The notes below the pieces were generated by a model. It was not told the origin of the DNA, did not search any database, and was given only the letters and a program-made list of their open reading frames with translations. A DNA stretch of 64,000 nucleotides, from assembly GCA_009379925.1 (NCBI GenBank), contig WHSU01000003.1:108120-172119 (forward strand). The letters run 5' to 3'. The position numbers were made by a program, and so were the translations under genes. Positions 56,186 through 64,000 of the stretch are shown here, in pieces (position 1 is the first letter of the stretch; every line of letters starts with the position of its first letter). Source of the DNA: Dehalococcoidia bacterium (GTDB lineage Bacteria; Chloroflexota; Dehalococcoidia; UBA2979).

Positions 56186-57628
56186 GTGGTCATTGATGGA
56201 CGGCCGGCCCAACTGCGACCCGAGCCCCGCCCCCCGAGCGGACTCCCACCCCACGATGTCGGCGCCGAAGAAGCGGTCGTCGCCGCGCTCCTGCTGGACG
56301 AGGACGCCTACGCCCGCGTCCTGCCCATCGTCCGGCCCGACGACTTCTACCGCGAACAGAACGCCTGGGCCTACGACGCCTGCATCACGCTGGGCGACCG
56401 TAGTGAGTCGATCACGATCCAGACCGTCGCCCACGAACTCGAGCGCGCCGGGCGCCTGGATGCCGCCGGTGGCGAGCCCTTCCTCGTCGAGCTGGCGGGC
56501 AAGTACTTCACCGCCATGGGCGTGGAGGCGCACGCGCGCATCGTGGCGCGCGACTCCCTGTACCGAAAGCTGATCAGCGCCGCACAGCAGATCGCCCAGC
56601 TCGCGTACGCGGGCGGGCCGGACGTGCAGCGCGTGCTCTCCGGCGCAGAAGGGCTCCTGCTCGGGATCCGCACCGCGGAGGCCGCCGGCGACTTCAAGCG
56701 GCTGCGCGACCTGCTGGACGAGTTCCTGGAGCATCCCGCGGAGGACGAAGACGGCGAACTGTCGGTCGCGGTGCGCTCAGGCTTCATGGACCTGGACGCG
56801 CTGCTGGGCGGGTTCAAGCGTGGCGACTTGATCATCCTGGCCGCGCGCACCGGTGTCGGAAAGACGTCGCTGATGCTCAACTTCGCACGCAACGGCGGCG
56901 TCGGGCAGCACGGCTCCGTCGCGCTTTTCTCGCTGGAGATGTCGGGCGAGCAGCTCGCGATGCGCCTGCTGGCCGCCGAGGCGGACGTGGAGATGGCGCG
57001 CCTGCGCCTCGGACGGCACAACGAGCAGGAGGAGCACCGCGTGATGCACGCCCACGGCGTGCTCAGCGGGGCGAACGTCTTCATCGACGACTCGGCGGTG
57101 CTGACCGTGCCCGAGATCCGCGCGAAGTGCCGCCGCCTGCAAGCCGAGCACGGGCTCGACCTGATCATCGTGGACTACCTCCAGTTGTTGCACGGCGCGG
57201 GACGCGCCGACACGCGGACGAACGAGATCAGCCAGATCTCGCGCGCCCTGAAGGAACTCGCGCGCGAGCTGAACGTGCCCGTGATCGCCGCCGCGCAGCT
57301 CTCGCGTGCCGTCGAGACGCGCCAGCCCCACATCCCGATGCTTTCCGACCTCCGCGAGTCCGGATCGATCGAGCAGGACGCGGACATCGTGATGTTCATC
57401 TACCGCGAGGACGTCTACATGAAGCCCGAGGAGTGGCAGGCGCAGCACCCGGACGAGCCGGGCAACGCCCACCCCAGCGGGCTCGCGCAGATCATCGTGG
57501 CGAAGCACCGCAATGGACCCACGGGGACGATCACCGTACGCTTCCGCGACCGCACCGCCTCCTTCCAGGACCTGCTCCTGCGCTCGGAGCCCGGCTTCGA
57601 GCCCGGCTACGACGACGGGTGGAACTGA
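56186..57628 (+). CDS. dnaB: replicative DNA helicase
   Basis: PHDVGAEEAVVAALLLDEDAYARVLPIVRPDDFYREQNAWAYDA...LIILAARTGVGKTSLMLNFARN...LIIVDYLQLLHG. Confidence 0.97.
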   Translation: MVIDGRPAQLRPEPRPPSGLPPHDVGAEEAVVAALLLDEDAYARVLPIVRPDDFYREQNAWAYDACITLGDRSESITIQTVAHELERAGRLDAAGGEPFLVELAGKYFTAMGVEAHARIVARDSLYRKLISAAQQIAQLAYAGGPDVQRVLSGAEGLLLGIRTAEAAGDFKRLRDLLDEFLEHPAEDEDGELSVAVRSGFMDLDALLGGFKRGDLIILAARTGVGKTSLMLNFARNGGVGQHGSVALFSLEMSGEQLAMRLLAAEADVEMARLRLGRHNEQEEHRVMHAHGVLSGANVFIDDSAVLTVPEIRAKCRRLQAEHGLDLIIVDYLQLLHGAGRADTRTNEISQISRALKELARELNVPVIAAAQLSRAVETRQPHIPMLSDLRESGSIEQDADIVMFIYREDVYMKPEEWQAQHPDEPGNAHPSGLAQIIVAKHRNGPTGTITVRFRDRTASFQDLLLRSEPGFEPGYDDGWN

Positions 57629-57629
57629 G

Positions 57630-58391
57630 TTGGTTGGCGGACCCGGCGGACAGGCCGGCGCGGGCGCGCCACCACCTCCATCCGCGGCCGGCCGGTCGGA
57701 CGGGGCGTTCGAGGGCTTCCGCACCGGCGGGCTCCCGGTCACGCTCCCCGCGCAACTCTTCGTCGAGGTGCTCCCCGCCATCGAGGACGAGGCCGAGCTG
57801 CGCGTGACGCTGTACGCGCTCTACGCCGTGGCCCGCGAGCGTGGCGAACTGCGCGGGGTGCGCGCATCCCGGCTGGCCGCGGAGACGCCGCTGCGCCGGA
57901 GCCTCGAGCGGTGCGGGGGCGACGAGGCCGTCGGGCCGGCGCTCGAGGCGGCGGCGCGGCGTGGCGTGCTGCTGGCGTGTCCGCTGTCCGATGGCGACGC
58001 GCTGTACTTCGTCAACAACGACGGCGGCCGGCGGCAGCACACTCGCGTGCTGTCCGGCGCCCTGGCCGTGCCGGGCGGGGCCCGCCCCGCGCCCGCGGAA
58101 CTGCCTCCCCGGCCGACGCGGCCGGCCGAGGTGTACGAGGCCGAGATCGGCATGCTCAGCCCCGCCGTCGCCTCGGCGCTTCGCGAGGCGGAGGAGCGGT
58201 ACCCGGCGGGGTGGATCGTCGACGCGCTGCGGGAGGCGGCGGCGCGCAACGCGCGCTCATTGCGCTACGCCGAGGCCATCCTGCGACGCTGGGAAGCGGA
58301 AAGACAGGACGATGAAGCCACTGGGGGAGATCCTGGGCGCGCCGCGCTCCGCGACCCATACGGGCACCTCGTTCGGCGCACCTTCGACTGA
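57630..58391 (+). CDS. DnaD-domain primosomal protein
   Basis: VTLPAQLFVEVLPAIEDEAELRVTLYALYAV...EAEIGMLSPAVASALREAEERYPAGWIVDALREAAARNARSLRYAEAILRRWEAE; TTG start. Confidence 0.8.
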   Translation: MVGGPGGQAGAGAPPPPSAAGRSDGAFEGFRTGGLPVTLPAQLFVEVLPAIEDEAELRVTLYALYAVARERGELRGVRASRLAAETPLRRSLERCGGDEAVGPALEAAARRGVLLACPLSDGDALYFVNNDGGRRQHTRVLSGALAVPGGARPAPAELPPRPTRPAEVYEAEIGMLSPAVASALREAEERYPAGWIVDALREAAARNARSLRYAEAILRRWEAERQDDEATGGDPGRAALRDPYGHLVRRTFD

Positions 58392-59682
58392 TGGCGCGGG
58401 CGGCGAGCCCGAGGCGCGCGACGCCGGGGCGTGTCCGCACTGCGGTGGGGCGCGCTTCGTGCGGGTCACGGACGACCCGGACAGCCCGCAGTTCGGCCGC
58501 CCCGTGCCCTGCGTCTGCGCGCGCCGCGAGGACCGCGACGAGCGTCGCCGGCGGCTGCTGCGCTACTCCCGCCTCGGCTCGTTGCAGCGCCTGACCTTCG
58601 ACACGCTCGTGCGGCGCGGGCGCTCCGCGGAGCCGGCCGCGCAGGAACGTTTCGCGCACGCGGTGGAGGCAGCGGAGCGGTTCGCCGAGGCGCCCGTGGG
58701 GTGGCTGGTGCTGACCGGCGTGCACGGCTGCGGCAAGACCCACCTGGCGGCGGCGATCGCGAACCGCTCGATCGAGCGGGGCCACCCGGCGCTCTTCCTG
58801 ACCGTCGCGGACCTGCTGGACCACCTGCGTTCGGCCTACCAGCCGGACGCGGAGGTGGACTACGACGAGCTACTGGAGCAGGTGCGCAGCGCGCCGCTGC
58901 TGGTGCTGGACGACCTGGACACCTACGCCGAGACGCCGTGGGCGCGCGAGAAGTTCTTCCAGGTGATCTCGCATCGTTTCAACGCGGTCTTGCCCACGGT
59001 CTTTACCGGCGTGCGCCCGCCCACCGAGGTTGACCCGCGGCTGGGGTCGCGCCTGACGGACCCGGCGATCGCGCAGGTGCTCGAGCTGGGCCTGGAGGCC
59101 CAGCCGCGATACTTCCACGTCGGCGCCATGACGCGCGACCGGCTCGCCGAGTACACCTTCGAGACGTTCCGGCCGGGCGGACAGGCGCTGCGCGGCGAGC
59201 AGCGACGCAACCTGGAGGGCGCGTTCAAGCTGGCGCGCCACTGGGCCGGGGAGCCCGAGGGCTGGCTGGTCTTCCTCGGCAAGAACGGATGCGGCAAGAC
59301 GCACCTCTCGGCGGCGATCGCCGCTTATCGCCTGGAGCAGGGCGACGCCGTGGGCTTCGCGAACGTGCCGGACCTGCTGGACCAGCTGCGCGCCTCGTTC
59401 GCCCCCGACTCACCGAAGCGCTTCGACGCGCTCTTCCGGCGCCTGCAGGAGGTGCCGGTGCTGGTCCTCGACGACCTGGGCGCGCACCAGTCGAGCCCCT
59501 GGGCGGAGGAGAAGCTGTACCAGCTGCTGAACCATCGGCACCTGGCGCGGATGCGCACGGTGGTGACGACGAACCGCGATCTGAAGGACATGGAGCCCCG
59601 CATCGCCTCGAGGCTGGCCGATGTGAAGACCTCGACGCCGTACGCGATCAATGCGCCGGACTACCGCACCGGAGGCGGGTAG
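58312..59682 (+). CDS. DnaC/IstB-like helicase-loader ATPase with two tandem AAA+ domains
   Basis: CPHCGGARFVRV; Walker A LTGVHGCGKTHLAAAIA and FLGKNGCGKTHLSAAIA; Walker B PLLVLDDLD and PVLVLDDLG. Confidence 0.92.
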   Translation: MKPLGEILGAPRSATHTGTSFGAPSTDGAGGEPEARDAGACPHCGGARFVRVTDDPDSPQFGRPVPCVCARREDRDERRRRLLRYSRLGSLQRLTFDTLVRRGRSAEPAAQERFAHAVEAAERFAEAPVGWLVLTGVHGCGKTHLAAAIANRSIERGHPALFLTVADLLDHLRSAYQPDAEVDYDELLEQVRSAPLLVLDDLDTYAETPWAREKFFQVISHRFNAVLPTVFTGVRPPTEVDPRLGSRLTDPAIAQVLELGLEAQPRYFHVGAMTRDRLAEYTFETFRPGGQALRGEQRRNLEGAFKLARHWAGEPEGWLVFLGKNGCGKTHLSAAIAAYRLEQGDAVGFANVPDLLDQLRASFAPDSPKRFDALFRRLQEVPVLVLDDLGAHQSSPWAEEKLYQLLNHRHLARMRTVVTTNRDLKDMEPRIASRLADVKTSTPYAINAPDYRTGGG

Positions 59683-59712
59683 TAGGCGGAAGATGACGCG
59701 CCAACGGGAGCA

Positions 59713-59744
59713 TCCGCTCGCCCTGAGCCCGTCGAAGGGTCGCC
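59713..59744. repeat. dispersed repeat family A (opposite orientation)
   Basis: TCCGCTCGCCCTGAGCCCGTCGAAGGGTCGCC. Confidence 0.75.
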
Positions 59745-59806
59745 CGCAGGGCGACGGATGCGACTCTAGCGACTCAGTGCTCTCCTTGCGCGGGCCCTGT
59801 CACCGT

Positions 59807-60244
59807 TCACCGGTAGGCGTCTGTGACCAGCCGCTCAGTGGCGCGCGACGTGATCTGCTGGACCGCCCAGCTGTTGCCGTCCGGGTCGTCGAAGTAGGCG
59901 AACCCCACGTTGTTGAGGTCGTCGCCGTCTCGCGCGAGGCGGGGACCCTCCGGCGCGAACACCTGGACTTCGCTGGCCGCCACGCCGCGCTCGACGAGCT
60001 GGGCGCGGGCCGCGTTGATGTCCGCCACTACCAGTTGCAGGCCCTTCAACGAGCCGGGCTCCATCTCCTGTGGCCCGAGGACGATCGAGCAGCCCGAGCC
60101 GGGCGGCGTCAGCTGAACGAAGCGCACCTCGTCGCTGACTCGCGTGTCGTGGTCGACGTTGAAGCCGAGCTGCTCGGCGTAGAAAGCCTTCGAGCGGTCG
60201 ATGTCCGTCACCGGCACCACCACGACCTCGAGCGTCCAGTCCAT
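59807..60244 (-). CDS. VOC (glyoxalase-like) family protein
   Basis: VVVVPVTDIDRSKAFYAEQLGFNVDHD...NNVGFAYFDDPDGNSWAVQQI. Confidence 0.93.
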   Translation of the reverse strand: MDWTLEVVVVPVTDIDRSKAFYAEQLGFNVDHDTRVSDEVRFVQLTPPGSGCSIVLGPQEMEPGSLKGLQLVVADINAARAQLVERGVAASEVQVFAPEGPRLARDGDDLNNVGFAYFDDPDGNSWAVQQITSRATERLVTDAYR

Positions 60245-60376
60245 AGCGCGCACCTCCTGTCGCTCTGACTCCGATGGGGATGGGCGCCTGACACGCCCCC
60301 GAGTCAATAACTGACGAGTTCTAGAACGAATGGGTTCTACACGCGCGACGGACGGCCCGTCAAGGGGCCCCCCGCG

Positions 60377-60907
60377 CTACTCCAGCCCGTCCGCGATCAG
60401 CGCCTCGAGCGCCCGCGTGGTGGTGGCGAAGGCGATCTCGTCCCAGGGGATCTCGTCGGGCGTGTACCAGCGCACCTCCGCGACCTCGTCGCCGGCCACC
60501 GGGTCGCCCTCGGCCTCGCCGCGGTAGGCGATCACGAGGTGGTGCGGCTCGGGGAGGGTGAACGGGCGGCCGACGATGCCCGTGATCGTGGCGCGCAGCC
60601 CGGTCTCTTCGAATGTCTCGCGGACCGCCGCCTCCTCCGCGCTCTCGCCGGGGTCGACGAACCCGCCGGGGAACGTCCAGCCGCCCGGCCCGCGGTGCAT
60701 CGAGGCGTCGCGCCGCACCAGCAGGACACGGCCCTCGCGCACGAGCAGGATGCCGGCGGCGGGGATCGGGTTGCGGTAGGTGATGGCCCGGCACTCGAGG
60801 CACGAAGCGTGCCCGACGGCGATGGCCTCGGTGCCCAGCGACGCGCCGCAGGCGTGGCAGTAGCCGAGCCGGACGAGCCCCGCTCCCGGGACCCTCAGGC
60901 GGGGCAC
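60377..60907 (-). CDS. NUDIX hydrolase with zinc-ribbon N-terminus
   Basis: Nudix box GGFVDPGESAEEAAVRETFEETGL; CHACGASLGTEAIAVGHASCLEC. Confidence 0.92.
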   Translation of the reverse strand: MPRLRVPGAGLVRLGYCHACGASLGTEAIAVGHASCLECRAITYRNPIPAAGILLVREGRVLLVRRDASMHRGPGGWTFPGGFVDPGESAEEAAVRETFEETGLRATITGIVGRPFTLPEPHHLVIAYRGEAEGDPVAGDEVAEVRWYTPDEIPWDEIAFATTTRALEALIADGLE

Positions 60908-61642
60908 CTAGGGTTGACGGGGCGGCGAGGTGGGCGGGGGCGTCGAGCCGGGCGTCGGGATGGGCCGCACGCCCTCCTGCCACTGCGCCCCGTCCGGGCC
61001 CCACTCCTTCTTCCACACCGGCACGGTCTCCTTCACGCGGTCGACCGTGCGCAGCGCGGCCTCGAAGGCGTCGCGGCGGTGCGCCGCCGAGACGGCGACG
61101 AGCAACGAGGTCTCCCCGACCTCCAGTGTGCCAATGCGGTGGTGGACGGCGATGTCGTGGACCTCGCGCTCGCGGTACTCTTCCAGCACCTCCGCCGCCA
61201 CCGAGCGGAGCTGGCGCTCGGCCATCTCCGGGTAGGCTTCGTACTCCAGGCGCAGCACATCGTGGCCCTCGTGGTGGTCGCGCACCACGCCCTCGAAGAC
61301 CACGGCGGCGCCGCTGGCGGGCGTCATCACCGCGTCGCGGAGCGCCTGCGGGCGCAGGACCTCGGCCGTCACGAGGAATCGAGGCGTCTCGTTGGCGCCA
61401 CCGGAGATCGGGGGGATAAGCGCTACCACGTCGCCGTCGCTCAGGGGGAGGCCATCGTCCATGACGTACTCCTCGTTCACCGCTACTGCGACGCCGGGGA
61501 GGAATGGCGTCAGGGCCGGGTGCGACGCCGCCACGCGCGCACGCAGGGCCTGGACCGTGACCGCGTCCCCCTCGAACCGCTCGACGATCTCGCTGCCGGC
61601 GATGTCGCGGAGGCGGGCGAAGAGGCGGACGGTGACCTGCAC
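60908..61642 (-). CDS. MoaD-MoaE fusion (molybdopterin synthase)
   Basis: VQVTVRLFARLRDIAGSEIVE...DGDVVALIPPISGG-ANETPRFLVTAEVLRPQALRDAVMTPASGAAVVFEGVVRDHHEGHDVLRLEYEAYPEMAERQLRSVAAE...VWKKEWGPDG; GTG start. Confidence 0.93.
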   Translation of the reverse strand: MQVTVRLFARLRDIAGSEIVERFEGDAVTVQALRARVAASHPALTPFLPGVAVAVNEEYVMDDGLPLSDGDVVALIPPISGGANETPRFLVTAEVLRPQALRDAVMTPASGAAVVFEGVVRDHHEGHDVLRLEYEAYPEMAERQLRSVAAEVLEEYREREVHDIAVHHRIGTLEVGETSLLVAVSAAHRRDAFEAALRTVDRVKETVPVWKKEWGPDGAQWQEGVRPIPTPGSTPPPTSPPRQP

Positions 61643-61801
61643 GGACGGACTCCCGCTATGTGGCACAGCTAAGGCGCCGGCTGCGTTCCAGTGCCTCCAG
61701 TATAGGAGCCGCCCGCCGCCGGCGGCCGATGCGCGAGGCGACACCACCCGTCGCCGTGCGGTAGGTTCGCCTGCGGCAGCACGAGCGGTTGGGGGCGGGA
61801 C

Positions 61802-62524
61802 GTGAGCATCGAGGCGGGTGAGTCAGCCGCAAGCCGGCTCGGCGCCCGGCTGCGGCGCGAGCTGGGCGAGCTGCTGCTGCCGCAGCGCTGCATCGCCTGC
61901 TCGCGCTTCGGCGCCGCGCTTCACGACGGCTGCGTGGGGCTGCTCACGGCGGCCGGCGGCACTCGATGTACGCGCTGCTGGCGGCCCGGCGCCGGTACAT
62001 GGTGCGAACGCTGCGCGGCGGGCGGCACGCAGGCGCCGGCCTTCGATGGCCTGCGCGCCCCTTTCCGCTTCGAGGGTCTGGCGCGTCGCGCGGTGCTGGA
62101 GGCGAAGTTCCGGCGCGTAACCGCGCTGCTGCCGCCGCTGGCCCGCGAGGCCGCCGCGTCCGTCCCCGCCGAGTGGACTCCCGAGGCGGTCGTCCCGGTT
62201 CCCCTCCACCCCGCCCGCGAGCGGCGTCGCGGCTTCAACCAGGCGGAGCACATCGCGCGCACGGTCGCCGAGGTGCTGGCGCTGCCTGAGCGCACCGACC
62301 TCGTGCGCCGCGTGCGCGAGACCCCGCCGCAGGCCACCCTCGACGCCGTCCGACGCGAGCGCAACCTTGGCGACGCCTTCGCCGCCCACGGCCCCGTCCC
62401 GCCGCGCCTGCTCCTCGTCGACGACGTCACAACCACCGGCGCCACCCTCGGCGCCGTAGCCGCCACGCTGCGCGCCGCCGGCGCCGAACAAGTCTGGGCG
62501 CTCGCCCTGGCCCGAGAGGACTGA
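61802..62524 (+). CDS. ComF family phosphoribosyltransferase-like protein
   Basis: LLPQRCIACSRFGAALHDGC...CTRCWRPGAGTWCERC...VVPVPLHPARERRRGFNQAEHIARTVAE...LLLVDDVTTTGAT. Confidence 0.93.
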   Translation: MSIEAGESAASRLGARLRRELGELLLPQRCIACSRFGAALHDGCVGLLTAAGGTRCTRCWRPGAGTWCERCAAGGTQAPAFDGLRAPFRFEGLARRAVLEAKFRRVTALLPPLAREAAASVPAEWTPEAVVPVPLHPARERRRGFNQAEHIARTVAEVLALPERTDLVRRVRETPPQATLDAVRRERNLGDAFAAHGPVPPRLLLVDDVTTTGATLGAVAATLRAAGAEQVWALALARED

Positions 62525-62538
62525 GGGCGAGCGCGTTG

Positions 62539-62579
62539 CCTCACCCCCAACCCCTCTCCACATCACGTGGAGAGGGGAG
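62539..62579. repeat. dispersed palindromic repeat family B
   Basis: CCTCACCCCCAACCCCTCTCCACATCACGTGGAGAGGGGAG. Confidence 0.8.
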
Positions 62580-62654
62580 CAGGAGGATTCGTGTAGCGGC
62601 GGCGGTCCTCGGGTGGCGGCATACAATCGGACGAGATCACGGCCAAACCTTCTG

Positions 62655-62698
62655 ACTCCCCTCGCCCACCGCGTGGGAGAGGGGCCGGGGGTGAGGGA
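62655..62698. repeat. dispersed palindromic repeat family B
   Basis: ACTCCCCTCGCCCACCGCGTGGGAGAGGGGCCGGGGGTGAGGG. Confidence 0.75.
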
Positions 62699-62705
62699 GG
62701 CGCGA

Positions 62706-63857
62706 ATGACCCAGGCGGATCGCCCCACCCTCGTCGTCATGTTGGGCGGCATGTCCGGCGGGCCGCTGGAGCGGCTCATGCGCCGCGCCTTGGAGGCGAG
62801 CGCGCTCGACACGCTCGAGGTGGCGCTGGCCACCGGGCGCTTCGCGCGCGCGCTGCTGCTGGCCGACGAGGCGCCCGCGTCGCCCGTGCCCGACGGCGTG
62901 ACCGTGGAGGTCGACGGCGCCGGCGGGCCGGCGTTCCAGTACGGCGACCGCCTCGCCGAGGCGGTCGCGACGCACGGCATCGAGCGGCTGGTTTATCTCG
63001 GCGGGGGCAGCGCGCCGCTGCTCGACGCGGCCGCCTTCGAGGCGCTGGCGGACGGCATCGAGGGTGGCGCCGGCGGCGATGTCCCGGTGTGCGTCACCAA
63101 CAACTTCTACTCCGCCGATCTCTTCGCGCTCTCGCCCGCCTCGATGTTCGCGCGCATCGACCCGCCGCCGGCGACCGATAATGGCGTGCCGCGACGGCTG
63201 CGCGAGGACCTGGACGTCGAGGTCACGGAGCTGCCTCGGACGCTGGAGACGCAGCTGAACATCGACTCGCCGGTGGACCTGCTGGCGCTCGGTGTCTGCG
63301 GCCGGGCGGGGCCTCGACTGGAGCGCGTGATCGGCGAGTGGGGGCCGGACACCTCGAAGCTCGCGGCGGCGGCCGCGAAGTTCACGGACCGGGACGCCGA
63401 GGTGCTGGTGGCGGGCCGCGTGGGCGGCTCGCGCGTCTGGCAGTACCTGGAGCGCGAGACGGCGTGCCGGGTGCGCCTGCTGGCCGAGGAACGCGGCATG
63501 CAGGCGGCCGGGCGGCAACACGGCGAGGCGCGCTCCCTGCTCGGCCAGCTGATCGCCGCCGAGGGGCCTCGACGCTTCTTCGCCGAACGGCTGCCGGAGC
63601 TGTGCGACGCGGCGTTCATCGACCTCCGCCCGGCGATGGTGCACCTCGGCCTGCACGCCGAGCGCCACGACCGCTTCGCCGCCGACCTCGGGCTGACGGG
63701 GGACATCGAAGACCCCGGCCTGCGCGAGCTGGTGGAGGCGGCGGCCGCCTCGCCGGTGCCGGTGGTGCTGGGCGGGCACACGCTGGTGTCGGGCGTGCTG
63801 CTGCTGGTGAACCAGTGGGCCTGGGACGAATACGACCGCGCGCGGGGCTTGATGTAG
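62706..63857 (+). CDS. nucleotidyltransferase-like hypothetical protein
   Basis: VVMLGGMSGGPLERLMRRALE...VYLGGGSAPLL...VPVCVTNNFYSADLFALSPASMF...TLETQLNIDSPVDLLAL. Confidence 0.6.
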   Translation: MTQADRPTLVVMLGGMSGGPLERLMRRALEASALDTLEVALATGRFARALLLADEAPASPVPDGVTVEVDGAGGPAFQYGDRLAEAVATHGIERLVYLGGGSAPLLDAAAFEALADGIEGGAGGDVPVCVTNNFYSADLFALSPASMFARIDPPPATDNGVPRRLREDLDVEVTELPRTLETQLNIDSPVDLLALGVCGRAGPRLERVIGEWGPDTSKLAAAAAKFTDRDAEVLVAGRVGGSRVWQYLERETACRVRLLAEERGMQAAGRQHGEARSLLGQLIAAEGPRRFFAERLPELCDAAFIDLRPAMVHLGLHAERHDRFAADLGLTGDIEDPGLRELVEAAAASPVPVVLGGHTLVSGVLLLVNQWAWDEYDRARGLM

Positions 63858-63860
63858 CTG

Positions 63861-63890
63861 CCTCACCCCCGGCCCCTCTCCCCCGCTGGG
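63861..63890. repeat. dispersed repeat family B, apparently interrupted by an IS end
   Basis: CCTCACCCCCGGCCCCTCTCCCCCGCTGGG followed by TGTTCAGACC... Confidence 0.65.
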
Positions 63891-64000
63891 TGTTCAGACC
63901 GGGGAGATCCGTGACACCCGTTCGGAGACATGCGTGACACTCCAGTCGTGCGGCCGGGGGCGAGAGGGGTCGCCCGATGCCGTGGCGGGAGCAGTCGATC
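63891..64000 (+). mobile_element. left end of a putative insertion sequence (IS481/IS3-type), truncated by window edge
   Basis: TGTTCAGACCGGGGAGATCCGTGACACCCGTTCGGAGACATGCGTGACACTCC then ATG CCG TGG CGG GAG CAG TCG ATC (MPWREQSI) at 63977, resembling IS481-type transposase N-termini. Confidence 0.55.

Noticed and set aside
1-64000. tRNA, rRNA genes and CRISPR arrays
   Set aside because: No T-loop GGTTCGAATCC-type cloverleaf, rRNA segment, or regularly spaced direct-repeat array was noticed on either strand; a tRNAscan/CRISPR finder run would be decisive.

Overview
High-GC bacterial chromosome segment, probably Chloroflexota-like (inference from gene content only). It is densely packed with housekeeping genes: gyrB (partial), trmO, ychF, tatA, folK/folP, purF/M/H/Q/L, thrC, lgt, murT-gatD, a split cytochrome bc complex, rpsU, rplI, dnaB-dnaD-dnaC and comF. 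Accessory islets include about five toxin-antitoxin-like modules, a Fic gene with a palindromic upstream region, dispersed intergenic repeats, and the left end of an insertion sequence at the right edge. The most interesting content is a set of four ubiquitin-like sulfur-carrier domains (ThiS/MoaD/CysO type). In all four the Gly-Gly is not C-terminal: GGQ-stop, GGA-stop, GG-ADAP fused to an E1-like MoeB, and GG-ANETP fused to MoaE. They occur with a JAMM peptidase, rhodanese, CysM, CysK and an Rrf2 regulator. A second sub-operon, thrC - NIL domain - GGA carrier, lies downstream of a clear SAM-I riboswitch that I found by reading the minus strand. This suggests processed, protein-thiocarboxylate-dependent cysteine biosynthesis and possibly methionine biosynthesis. 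A second strong signal is the motif TCGAGGC/GCCTCGA, which recurs where it forces rare codons (AGG, CGA, CCT, CTT). All calls were made by eye without database searches; starts are often GTG or TTG and are approximate.
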